From: Sipunculus nudus
Lineage: Eukaryota > Annelida > Sipuncula > Golfingiida > Sipunculidae
DNA length: 64,000 nt
Assembly (NCBI GenBank): GCA_026874595.1
Contig: CM049311.1
Location: forward strand, 63,821,453 to 63,885,452
Direction: 5' to 3'
Under the pieces are notes generated by a model, which was not told where the DNA came from, ran no database searches, and saw only the letters and a program-made list of their open reading frames with translations. Both the position numbers and the translations under genes were made by a program. Numbering within the stretch: position 1 is the stretch's first letter; every line of letters begins with the position of its first letter. Positions 12,699-25,800 of the stretch are shown here, one piece after another.

Positions 12699-15600
12699 CT
12701 GAAACCAAAGTATCAGATTTTTAATTATATAAATGCCTCAGCCATAACAGTATCAGTGTTTGTGTTATTTATGTAGCTATAAGTTCTAAATTAATGTACA
12801 TCATAGTACATAAAAATAAACATTAAAGGTTTTTGAAAATGAAAGATGTGTATGTAAAAAATATACAGTAAAACCTCCCCTAACGCCACCTCAGTATAGT
12901 GACCACCTCAAAATCATCACCACTTTTTCATGGTCCCAATTTTTTTTGCTCTTTATATCATATGTTTAAACCTCAGATGAGTGGGCATCTGGTTTTCCGT
13001 TTTACAACCACTATTTTGGTCCCAGCAGGTACAGAGTAAATATTGCCTAGCCAGTCGTAGCTTAGGGTTGGGCGCAAATCAATGCATTACATCCCTAATT
13101 AGTAAAGGGCAGAAGATGAAACAAACAGAGAACATTAAGTTCATGAATGATCACACAAGGCCAGATATGTTTGCGTCATGGATTCATTACTTTTTATGAA
13201 GCCTATCGTTCATTATATGCGTGATACATAGATCTCTAGCTTTGAATATTTCACAGGTCAACTAAATTTATGATTGGTTCATATTAAACTCACCATTTGA
13301 CCAAAATGTTGAAATGGGAAAGAGACTGAAGTTAACTCAGGGATGTAAAATCGTACCTGGTGATGATGTGCACATTTCACAGCTAGGCAGTGACTCTTTA
13401 TCATGTATCGAATTGCTGTCAGACTGATAGGCGACTCTTTATGGGTCAGTTTCTCAGAAAACAGACTTTGTCATAGCCCCAAATAAATAAGTCTGTATGG
13501 GCTGAAGATTTGTTTATTATATATCAAGTATAGATATTGTACACGCATTCACTGTATATACTGATATAGTGTTAATATTAGAAGTTGTGTTTTCTCTGGG
13601 ATGCGTTTGTATATGAATCTTTATTTGTTTAAGTTTTCTCAATTTTTTAGTATTTATAATAAAATTATACAACACCTTAATGTTCAATTTCCTGTCAATA
13701 ATGCAGATTTAGGCTGAAAATTAAACCAGTAATTGCAAATTATCAATAATTACTACTTCAGTTAGCAACGTCCTGCCCGATGAGCTGTTGTGAGACCCTT
13801 GATAGTCAAACCACACTTAGGGGATCACCTCGGAAATGTGACCACTTAATCTTTGTCCCGCTGGTCATCATAATTCTGAGGTTTTACTGTATATATATAT
13901 ATATATATATGATATATAATATATAATATATAATATATAATGAGAGACCCCTGGTGGAGGAGATCATCATCATCAAAGTGATCATCATAATGTAATACTG
14001 TTAAGACAGCCAGGAAAAGTGGAACTGGCCTAAATCTCTTCCAATTTGTATGAATAGCTCAACATGAGACATTTTAAGCTACTGCCAGACTTGTATCTAA
14101 GCTATAAAACAGTTGTATGCAACCATGAAAATGACTGTATTATCCTGGATCATGAGCAAGACAATTTAGAAAACTGCCACTCATAGTAAAGTGACTTCTG
14201 CTTGAGATGATATGAAGTTATCATCACAGCTTTACCACAGCAGGTCATCAGATTTACCATATCTGTTATACTATGTTATATGCACAAAGATATACACCAA
14301 CATGAGCAGCAACTTGTGGTGTACCAACCAACCAATTATATTGATGATTGGTTGTTTTCTTTCATTACTGATTAAACTGGTTGCATTTTTACATAAATGA
14401 TCACAAACAATTATGTATGCACATGCAAAGAAGTCAGTTATTCAGAAAAATATATCCTAATCTTGTCAGGGATATATGATAGACGTGACACAAAAGGGTG
14501 ACCTTTACATTTACTTTTCAGCATGATGTACAAGTTGACTGCATTTATTCGGTATATAATTGAGGAAAAAGTGTATACAGCTATTTCCATGGCGATAGAG
14601 AAGATACATAGAATAATCAATTAATAATCAATCATCAGTCAGGTTTGCTTTCTATCATCGAACATGAATTTGCAACAAATTCTACCACTAGTAGCAACTG
14701 GCCACCATGCTTTACACATTATATTGTGGTGTCCAGTGAATTTAGAATGTCTGAAGTCGTCTTGACAGTTGGTATTCTTTATATTACATACCATGCGGCG
14801 ATGATGGTTCTCAGTGAGACCATGACTTGTGACGCGGTCAGACGAGCCTTAGGATTAAGGACAAGCAGCTGATGTATTAACATTGTTGTTGCCTCTGACA
14901 CTCGACCATCACTGTAAAATTATGAAGAAATATAATAAAATAAAAATTATTTTGAATTTCACCAATATCACATTTCAAGGCGGTACTGTTGCACTATTAT
15001 GATAAATGGCACAGTTTTTGGTTATCCGCACCACCTATTGCTCGCATTGTGAACCAGAACTTCCCAGAAGGAATTGTTCACAGTGAGAATGTTAATGGAA
15101 ATTCACAGAGGAATTATAAATGCAAAGGGAAGGAATAACATATGCATAAAACATAAAATGTTCAGTAAATTTACTGAAAATATATCGTAAAGAATATTTT
15201 CAAGCATAAAACCTACATGACACTTATAATAAACCATGGCAATTTCTACTGTACAAACACAAATTAAGCTTTAATCATGTAGGAAATCTCATACAACAAA
15301 CAGGTTCAATGACCGAGATGGGAAGTGATGTTAACTGAAGAAATATTATGTTTAAATGCACCTGATAATCCCTGAATGCATCAGATCCCCAAGCATTCAA
15401 TAAAGTGTGTTTGGTTAAAGCTTTCTGTATCACATGTTTACAATATCCAAGCTAACCATATGCAATAATCTCCTATTGATAAAATTGACCTAACAACCAA
15501 ATGCCTTATGCTCAACCCTTTCAACCTAATTATGCTAATGAGCCCCAAATACCCTCCCACACAGAAGGCCTTCCATGCCCATGGTTGTGAGAGCTCATAT

Positions 15601-18600
15601 AACACAATAAATAGTGATTTCACATAGCTTGATGATATATGATGTCATATTGACTGACGTCCTCAGCTGGAATTGCCATACCTCTGTTCTCCAGTGATGA
15701 ATATATCTCAGTCACTGTGAAATGTTTGGCCATATTTTGAATTGTTGGTCTCATACAAATTAGGTTACAGGTAAGACATTATTATTCACTCGGTAGTCGG
15801 CAGAATGACTCCTGCAACCTTTGGCCTAGAACTTTTTATACTGTCTCGTTTGTATAAAAATATTCTGGAAAACATGCCGACACGGCTACTCATACAGACT
15901 ACATGTGTTCTGTTTGGGAGAGACACCCAAATAAGCAAATTTTTTGCTTGTGGGATAATTGACCGATTACTTTGCAAATGGTAACTTGATTGATTACTCA
16001 CAACTGCTCTGCTCATAAGTATTCATTGAATGAATATGCGATAAAGGTCACATAGGGTTCATGGATAGGTGAACTGTAGCAGGAACAAAACTGATCTCAT
16101 CCAGAATTCTATTCTGAATATCCCGAGCTCACCTATATCAAAAACGATTCTCTTCAGTGGAATTAAACAGCCGGAAACAAAGGTGGACATATGACTGCAT
16201 GGTTTGAAACCTTTCAATGTAAGTATTTAACAGTTTAACAAGGGCCTAAGGACACAAATAGTCCCCCACCATATGTTTAACTAGGAAAGTGTGGCATCAG
16301 CGATGGGGCGGGATGGACGGTTGAACAAACAGAAGGATGGGCAGTCAGATGGACATCTGAGAACGACAGACAGACAATAACATTTTAGTAGTCCTTCCTT
16401 ATTACAGCAGGGGACTAATGAGCAATGTGCCATCTGCAAAGAAAATATAAGACATCTATAAATCATATCATAGTAATTACATCTCTTACTTTGGGATGGT
16501 AAATTCTGCTGCCTTTATTTTGCGGAATAGCTCTTGTGGACGACTGTCATAGAACGGGAACTGTCCATACAGCATGGTGAACAACACCACTCCCAGGGCC
16601 CACATGTCTGACGGCTTGCCCAAATATGGTTTCCCTGAAACAAAAGAAGAAATTTAAGAAATTACTGAAGGTCAATATGGCAGCCATCTGGTTATTAAGA
16701 TGATTACTAATAAGAATGTAGGGGGAAATTATTCTGAAGAAAATGGATGAGGTGTATTTTAATTCATATAGTGTTCAATAGTGACACTAATATTTTATGG
16801 GTTTCCATTAAGTACCCCAATGTATGCTTTTTACCAATCTTATATGAGGAATTTTAAAATAACAGTGCGACTTATATTTATAGAAATGTGCCACATAGTT
16901 GCTGGACAATAAAAGGACGAAAATGCTCGGCTCTTTCTGCTAGCCACCCATGTGCGATCCCTATCATGGCTTTGAGAGTGGGTTGTAGTTCCCTGTCCAA
17001 GAGTGGTGGTTTTCTCCAGTTTACTTCACCCCTACACACTACCTAATGCCGGCATCTGAGCCATGGAGAGAGCAGCGAATAGTTATAATAACTACATGTA
17101 TTTGTAAAATCTATGTAAAATAAATAAGTTTATATTTATAACATGTACATACCACTGAGTACATCTGGGCTGATGTACGCTGGACTTCCACGCTGATCCT
17201 TAAGGAGGTCCGTTTCGCTGACTAGATGCTTACCAAGACAAAAGTTAGTGATTGTTACCCTCTTGTTCCTCTTGTTTAGCACCATGTTTCCAAGCTTAAG
17301 ATCTCGATGAACAATATTACTCTGAAAGGTAATTAAATAATAAATTTAACTACAAGCACTGGTGATTCATTGATGAACTGATGTATCACTGTACAGCAAA
17401 CACACTCTGACAATACATATACTGACACAGACTCAAGTATCAATATTTCAGGAAACAACCAGATGAGCTATGAAAAAAAGAGAGGTTTGGTTCTCAGGCA
17501 CTTTTTTTTTTATCAGAAATCCATCTTTTTTTTATGTTCAAAGAAAAGCATGATAATAACAGATTTTCTTGCTAAAAAGTAAAAGCACAACAAAACAAAG
17601 GAAATTTTATCGAAATTGTATTATTCTTTCTTCTTGAAACAAATGTCTGGGTGGCTGGAGCTCAAAATTGGTAAGTTACTATTGAAAATCAAAAATATTT
17701 AAAAACCATACCTTTTATTTTTTGGCCCTATGCATAATATTTTGTCAAAATCAACCATGTACATAACAATTTCTCAAACCAGAATAAAAACCACTCACAG
17801 GCAGGAAAAACAGAGTACTTCCTAGATGTCATAAATGTATTTGTTTAAAATACAAGCTCACAATACTTAGCTCCATCAACAAGACAATGTATATGGCAAA
17901 AGTTCTAAAATATCATTGACTGGGCTATTTTGTAAATGAATGAAATATCATCACAGTGTCAGTTACCTGCTGGGACTGCCACCTGCAGATAATTTGTTAA
18001 AGATTTATCATCTTGTTGTAAGACAACAGGGTCACCAGGGTGAAAACTTTTTGCAAAAAAAAAACCAAAGCAACTAGATATTGGTGCCATAGTATCTGTA
18101 GACAATTACCCCCCCCCCCCCCTTTTAAGAAAAGCCCCCCCCCCCATCTTCAGCAGCATATACTGACACTTGGCAAGCAACTATGGTTTCTTCCAGTCTA
18201 CAACTTGAGAACAATATTTTTCACCAAATATGGGGGCCAACATGGTGAATCACTCTTGAGAAAAGGGGATTAATTTATACTATACAAATGGTAAGGTAGG
18301 TGGCGCCACCTGTCTGGTTGGTGGGAAAAATCTCCAAGCTTGATGTACATGCTAAATTGGAGACCAACACATTGAAGGACTCCTCAGATATGAGCAATTT
18401 TCACCAATAACAAATGTACAGTTGGACACCACACCAAAACAAGGGACCCATAGGTCACGGCGCTCAGCTGATCCTGATTGGACAATAAATGTATCACCAT
18501 TGTGATACTATATTGAGTAGATAAAGCTTAGAATATCATGGTCATGTTGGGTTTTATAAAGGAATATAATGTAATATGTGAGTAAATGATATATGAAATA

Positions 18601-19811
18601 ACCTGACTGATGGATTAATATGGAGTAAAATATAGTGGTTTATTTTTTATTTATTTGGGAGGAGTCGAAAAAAGCAATTTATTTGAGCAAATATGAATGC
18701 AATGACAGTATGCTAAGCAGTGGTATAATGATGATAAGGCTATTTGTTGAAGGATCTATAGTGTATGGAAAACTGCAAGAGTTCAATTTGACAGATAAAA
18801 GGTTATGATTAACTATACTGATGAGGGGATTTATGAATTTGTGACTGTATGACATAATATCTTGACAAGATCGGTCTTGACAAGGTGCATTATTTTGATG
18901 CCCCTCACGTCTACATATTACATAATATTGACATAATTTCTGGCATGTACATAGGTACCTATGGACAAATGGTCAACAGTACTGAACCACCTGGAAGGTT
19001 AAAATCTTAAAAATATGATGAAATGTAGATAATGTTTGAGAGGAAGAGGTAATCTGGGCCATGGTTGGTTTATATGATTGAAGAAAATGTTGCAAATAAT
19101 ATTTGAGACCTGACCATGCCTTTCCATTGGTTACCTTTTTGATAAGCTGTTGACAGTTCAACAGTTTACACATTTGTCTGATGAGATCCAATTTATTTGG
19201 TAAACCTTTTTTATCAATTTTATGATATGTATACAGTTGCCATAACGTCCTCATTCCACAGGTGCAATGACTTGATAGGGGGGGGGGGGGGAGGGGTGTT
19301 GTGTTATGATCAGAGTTACAATGCCTCTGTCTCTCTGTAGATATTTTCTTTAATTATTAAATTTTATGCTATAGCCATAGAGCTATTGTTCACAGTGCCA
19401 AGGAGCAAAGCCTCAGTGGGATGAAGAAGGGGATGGTGAGAGTTACAACACCCTTGCATATACATACAGGATATGAAATTTAATTCAACAGTGCTTATAA
19501 AAAAAAGTTTATTCATGAACATTAAATATTTAAAACAGAAAGAAAGATGGAGAAACAAAGCAAATAATTTTTTTCCCCATTCTACTGAGCCAAGAAAAAA
19601 ATAACAATATTTGCATTTAGTCTTTTTTTCATTACATAATTTTAATCCAAGTTTTCGGATGTTACTATAAATTTACAGTATAACATACATGTGATTGTGA
19701 ATATTTCAGTTGATTCACATTTCTATATTGCATCAACATTTATAGCTAATGTATCTAGTTTATAGTACCTGTCAACAGAATGGGATGGAGGGAGCAAGGG
19801 AGGCAATTAGG

Positions 19812-19843
<32 letters not shown>

Positions 19844-22800
19844 GAAAGATGGAGAAAGAAAGAGAAAAAGCAGAGGAGAGAAAGAGAAAGAGAGACCTAG
19901 GCTGCCAGGGAGAGAGAGAAAGAGAGGCTCTCTGGTAATTACTGCCTGACCCAGCCTGACCCAGACACTCACAGTGGCAGTAGGTCAGACCTGAAGGTGT
20001 TATGTAACTGCCAAGTACACTGCATTTATACTGATCTGATGCAAACAATGAAGACATGGTACCTGGAAACTTGAATAAAATCTACAGTTTTTGATCAATT
20101 GGTTTCAAATTTCAGATTTTAACATAAAATGTTAATGTGTACATGCTGTGAAAATTATATCCACAGGAAAAATTTGAATATTTATATTTTTTTAAATGGT
20201 ATCCGGAAAACAAGAAAAGTATTCTCAGCTATAAAACTAATACATGTGTTAAAATTAATCCAAGGATCAAAACACCCAATATATCATACCAGGAGCAAAC
20301 TGGAGTTGGGAATGTTTAATTTTATGAACTGAAATAAAGGACCAGCAATATAAATTTTGATTATTTAGCCAGTCTCATGTAACAACTGATACAACCATGA
20401 GTTATAAGTCAAACAAATTAAAATCTTTAATGAACACTTGTCTGAGTAATATTTTAAATTTTTGAAATATTTATTTATTATTTTAATTTTGTAATAAACA
20501 TAAACCAACAAGTTAAAGACCTGGAAAAGACCTGGAAATTTAGATTAATTATATATAACTAACTGCATCCTTGTCTATCATTATCTTGCTTCATATAATC
20601 CCTAATAGTAAACAACAATTTATTTTAATTATTTATTTTTCATTTTTATGGTTGAAATGAAAAAAACCCAATGGTGACTGCATGGTGTTATTTGAAATAC
20701 AATGTTGGCCATCCATGGAAGATCCATAAATGATCAGTAATTGCAAGGTAATCCCCTGTAACTTATTAACTATAAATTCCTTTTCCATTTATTTTTTTAA
20801 GTTCTTATCATAAACCAAATATTAAAAAAAAATTTATTGTTATGTTTATGGCCTAAACAAATACTAGTGGAGGGGGTTGGACAGTTAGATCCAGTTGAAG
20901 CCACCCAAGAGCTGGCTGGCTGCAGAGTGCCTGGCTTCAAGCATGCATAATTGGCCTGAAAGGTCAATGTGGGGACATAAAAGAGGAGCTCCAGTACAGC
21001 CAAGGTGTGATATGGTCTCATAAAAACTTTCATAAAAGCTAGTTTTTGACCAATTCCTTTTATAACTTCAGAATTTAGAAGCTCAAATCCTTACCAGTGC
21101 AAGATATGATAATTAAATCAACAGTGCTTACAGGGAAAAAACATGCCATGGCCAAAGTTGGGCAAAATTTAAGGTACTGATTTTATATTTATGCTAATAA
21201 ACTTATAAAATTTGAAAAATTCAGAACTAATTTTGGGAATACAATTGAATCTTTTTTAAATAATGTTATATTCCTGGCAAAAAATGTCTACCTTCAGCAA
21301 TTTTCATGTTAAGAGAGTAAATATATTTCTTGATTTTTTACAAAGTGCATTATGGTTGGGCCTAGAACTTAAAACAATTACACAATACTGGCATATGCAT
21401 AGCTAATGTATAGAAAAATATGTATATTATATATTATCAAAGTCAGATCAGTGGTTTTGATATCAGGCAATCTTAAAGTGTAACAATGGGGTTTTAATGG
21501 AAAAATGAAGTTTTTTCTTAATATCTCGAAGGAATGCAGTCCTAGTGACCAAACTTTTAGTATGGTAGAGGATTTGGGGGACATCTAACTGTATGCAAAA
21601 TTTAAGGAACTTAGAGCTGAAGCTGGGGAGCTGAGCTCTAGTAAACTGCATAACACTAGCTTGGTGTAAACAATATATGACATGGTGCTTTAAAACTTGA
21701 ATAAAATCTACAGTTTTTGATCAACTGGTTTCAAATTTTTTGTTTTAACAGTTGAAATGGTAACAAAAACATGCTTTGAAAATTAAATCCACAGCAGTTA
21801 CACGAAAAAAACGTGCCATGGTCAAACTTGGGCAAAATTTAAGGTACCAATTTTATATTTTTGCCAATATTTAAAAAAATTTAACAGATTTTGATCTAAT
21901 TTTTGGTATACAATTCAATTTTGATTATTTAAAGTAGTATTACTGAAAAAAAAATTCCTACCTTTAACACTTTTGTTCTTAAGTGACAAAATATCTTTCC
22001 TCATTTTTTTATAATATTTGGGCCCATAACTTTTTTTAAATTAAATAATACTGACTTAATTTCTGGCATGTACATAGGAACCATATAGAGGAATATTTAT
22101 GGTAAAAATGAAGAAAACCAGATGAGTGGTTTTGATATTAGGCAGTCCTGAAGTGTGAAAATAGATTTCTTATAAAAAATTGAGGTTTTTCCTTAATATC
22201 TCGAAAGAACTAAGTCATATTGACCCAATTTTTGGCATGGTAGGAGATTTTGGGGACATCTAACTGTATGCCGAATTTCAGATTTGTAGGTCGAATGGTG
22301 TCAAAACGTGCCAGTCTTACGGACGGACATCCAGACGGACAGACGGACGGACAGACGGACGGACGGACAGACGGACAGATGACGGACAATGGACCACGAC
22401 TATAGCTCAGATGACTTATAGTCAGCTGAGCTAAAAATGGCATCTATGAATATCTATGGACATGCATAAAGATCTATGGACAGGCACAGTTTCAAACCAA
22501 TATGGCACACCACTCCTATGAAAAGAGCATTAATTCATTCTACGGAAATGGAAAGGTAGGTGGCACCACCTGTCTTGTTTACGAGAAATTTTCCAAGCTG
22601 ATAGACATGCCAAATTTAAGACCAATACCTTGAACCATTCCGGAAATATGAGCAATTTTCACCTAAAGCACATGTACAGATGGCCTTGGCAAGACCATTG
22701 CAGATGGCACCACCAGTCTTGAGTATGAGATGGAGGAGTCCAAGATCTATGGATATGCACAATTTCAGGCCAATACAGAAAACCACTTATGAGAAAAGAG

Positions 22801-25800
22801 CATTAATGTATTCTGCAAAATCAGGAAGGAAGGTGATGCCACCTGTCTGGTCTAAGAGATTACTCTCCGAGATGGATGGACATGCCAAATTTCAGACCAA
22901 TACATTGAATTTCACCTAAGATATGAGCAATTTTCACCCACAAAAATGCACAAATGGATGTCAAGCGGAAAGGACTGCAGATGGTGCCAACAGTCTTGAG
23001 TACAAGATGGAGATATCCAAGATCTATGGACATGCACAATTTCAGCCCAATACATTGAACCAATCACCAAGAAGAACAGATGGGAAATGCACAGATGGAA
23101 GCCATGTGAAAATCGTTGTAGGTTGTGCCACCAGTCTCTAGTACAAGATGGAGAGATTTGTAAGGCATAACTTCATAGGTGAGGGAATAACTATGCTGGG
23201 TTTCAGAAAAATCTGTCCAAGTTCTGTTTCTCTGGAAACAATGCAAGGGCGGAACCCATTGAAAACATAATATCTGCAAAACCCTGGTTTGGTGGATACA
23301 ATTATAATCAATCATTGGGAAATCACTGATTACATACCTCATGAAGCATTTCTACAACCCTGACAATGTCACAGAAAATGACTATGGCCTGTTTCTCATT
23401 CAGTTTCTTCTCTTTGATGACATAATGCTGCAAGTTGATGAGATCTGCTGTTTTGTTACTGAAGTCATGTGGGGTCAGACAGTCCAGAACCAGACATATC
23501 CGTCGCTGGACTCGCCCTGTGTATTCAACTTTTCCACCCGGCCACAATACATCTCTTTCCTCCAGGGCCTCATCCTACAAATGATAATATTCAAGGGTTT
23601 CAATACATGGACAAACGTAGGTCTCTACTGACCGGTTCTATAACCTTCATCGCTGGTCAGTTGTGTCCTGCTCTGTCCACAAATGAACTATAATTCATGA
23701 GGAACAGTGTGATCATAAACCATTTAAAAAACTGTAAAATAATTTCTACCTCTGCCAGGAGATAATGTTTTGACATTTGTTTGTTTGTCTGCTGGCAAAA
23801 GAACTCAACTAGAATATCAGCAGATGCTGACAAAAGCCCTCAGCCAAAAGAACAGTGTTTATAGGTGGTAACAGTAACAAGTACAATATATTTGTTCTCT
23901 CATGGACGTATATCTGTACATGTCTCAGTTATAAATTCAAACTGGAGAGGTATGTACCATGTTTCATAACAATCCATCAAATACTTATAGAAGATATCCT
24001 GCTCACAATGCTATGTTGAAAAATCCGATAAAAAATCATTAAAAATCAGAAATTGTAGGTTGTTCTACCAAACTTGTGCAGCAATTACAGACCATAATTC
24101 CCAATGACCATAGTAAGTTCTGTGAAAATCCACCCAATGGTTCTTGACAAATAAGCTTTTAGGTGTTTTTCTAAAATCAGGTCTTAAATGTAGAAAAATA
24201 GGTCAAGGTCACCCATCTTGAACTTGACCCAGTTATTGTAGATATATATCTTCCCCAAAGAAATACAATTCCTATGGTTAATCCTTTAAGAGATATCCAA
24301 CTCACAAGGCCAAAGTTAAAAAATCTGATAAAAATTCATTAAAAATCAGAAATTGTAGGTGACGCTATCAAACTTGTGCAGCAAGTAGAGACCATAAGTC
24401 CCAATGACTATAGTAAGTTTTGTAAAAATCAACCCCATGGTTCTTGATAAATAAGCTTCTAAGTGTTTTTTCTAAAATCAGCTCTTAAACAAAGAAAAAT
24501 AGGTCAAGGTCACCCATCTTCGAACTTGACCGAGATTTTGTCGATATACATCTTCACCGAAGCAATAAAATTCCTATGGTGAATCCTTTTACTACTCACA
24601 AGGTAAAAGTTAACGGACACCGGACGGAAGGACAGACAGCTTGGTTGACAACAATAGCCCATCAGCCTAAGGGCTGAGGGCTAAAGAGTTACCAACACAA
24701 TTTCATGAAAGTTTGTAAGAGTGTTATTTTAGTTTTGTAATGATTCAGATCAAATTGGGCAATAATTTTCCCCTCTCTCCTTTCTTCTTCCCTCCTTTCC
24801 TCATTCTTTTCTCAGTTTTTTTCTATAGTGATCTGAATTTACATCTGGTTACAGGTATTTTATATCAGGGGCCTAAATCTTTTTTTTTGGCACAGTTATT
24901 AGCTCTAATGTATGCCTTTTAGTTTGAATATGTGTCCATATTTCTTTCTGGGATAACTAATTCATAACCTTTTCCCAGATCAGTCATCAAAATAAAGTTT
25001 GACACTGAACGAGTACAGATTGCAAGATATAATATATAACCTAAGTACTTTTTTCAGATACTTGTTGAAGGGTATTGCTGCATTTCTTGCTGAGCGCTTT
25101 GAATATAGTGAGTAAACATGTCAGCAAACGAGCATTATCTTCACAAAAACTGTTAAAAAATGTTTCCCTCTGCTGGATGTTGTTATTTTGTTAATCATTT
25201 GTATGAGTCTGAAGAGTTACCTTGAACAGCCCATGGTGATGGATGATGCCGTCCTGGTGATGGAGAAGAGATAAGAGGGAGTACTCTGTGTGCAGCAGCA
25301 TCTTCCCCTGCCTCTCATCCTGATTCTCCTGCTTCCCATTTCCAAGTGTCAGGATCTGTATAATATTAATTTATACATAATAACATTAACAATATGTAGT
25401 GCTCAGGTCTATTAGGTTCAGTTTTAATGCTGTTTGTTGCTTTGTGTCCCATCCCTCTTATCTCTCTGATTGGGTAAGGATATTTTTTTCTGGTTAATAT
25501 GACTTGTATTTATATACATACATAATCATTTGTTAATAATTTAGCAAAAATGTAACCAATTTAATAATTGATCATGAAAGGAAATGAGAAAAATTAATTA
25601 ACTGATTAAATGACACACCAATATTTAAGATGATGATATGCATAATAATGTTACCAACACTAAGTGTCAAGATCTGTATGACTGGATGACAAATATTCTC
25701 AGTATGACATGACAATCAATGACCAACTGATCTTACCAATACAATGAAATAAATAATAACATGAATCATATTTCAAGTTAAGAGTAACAAAATGATATAC

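Larger units (their letters stand above)
18440..22437 (+). mobile_element. Family-1 Helitron-like element nested in a Family-2 copy
   Basis: 4.0 kb in STK40 intron 4. The left end is CAAGGGACCCATAGGTCACG then GCGCTCAGCTGA; the right stem-loop is at 22404-22432 followed by AAAAA|T. The interior has two 700-bp-type units (about 20990-21690 and 21690-22437), a (GA)n tract and a GGACGGACAG-rich stretch. The flanks join to regenerate a Family-2 repeat unit, which supports the boundaries. Confidence 0.7.

Noticed and set aside
19749-20057. Arg/Glu-rich and Ser/Leu-rich frames on both strands
   Set aside because: Translation of the (GA)n tract.
22320-22385. GGACGGACAGAC tandem stretch as a CRISPR-like or regulatory array
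   Set aside because: It is the known-style GGACGG-rich spacer found before the stem-loop in other Family-1 copies (230, 10235, 31520); simple repeat within the element.
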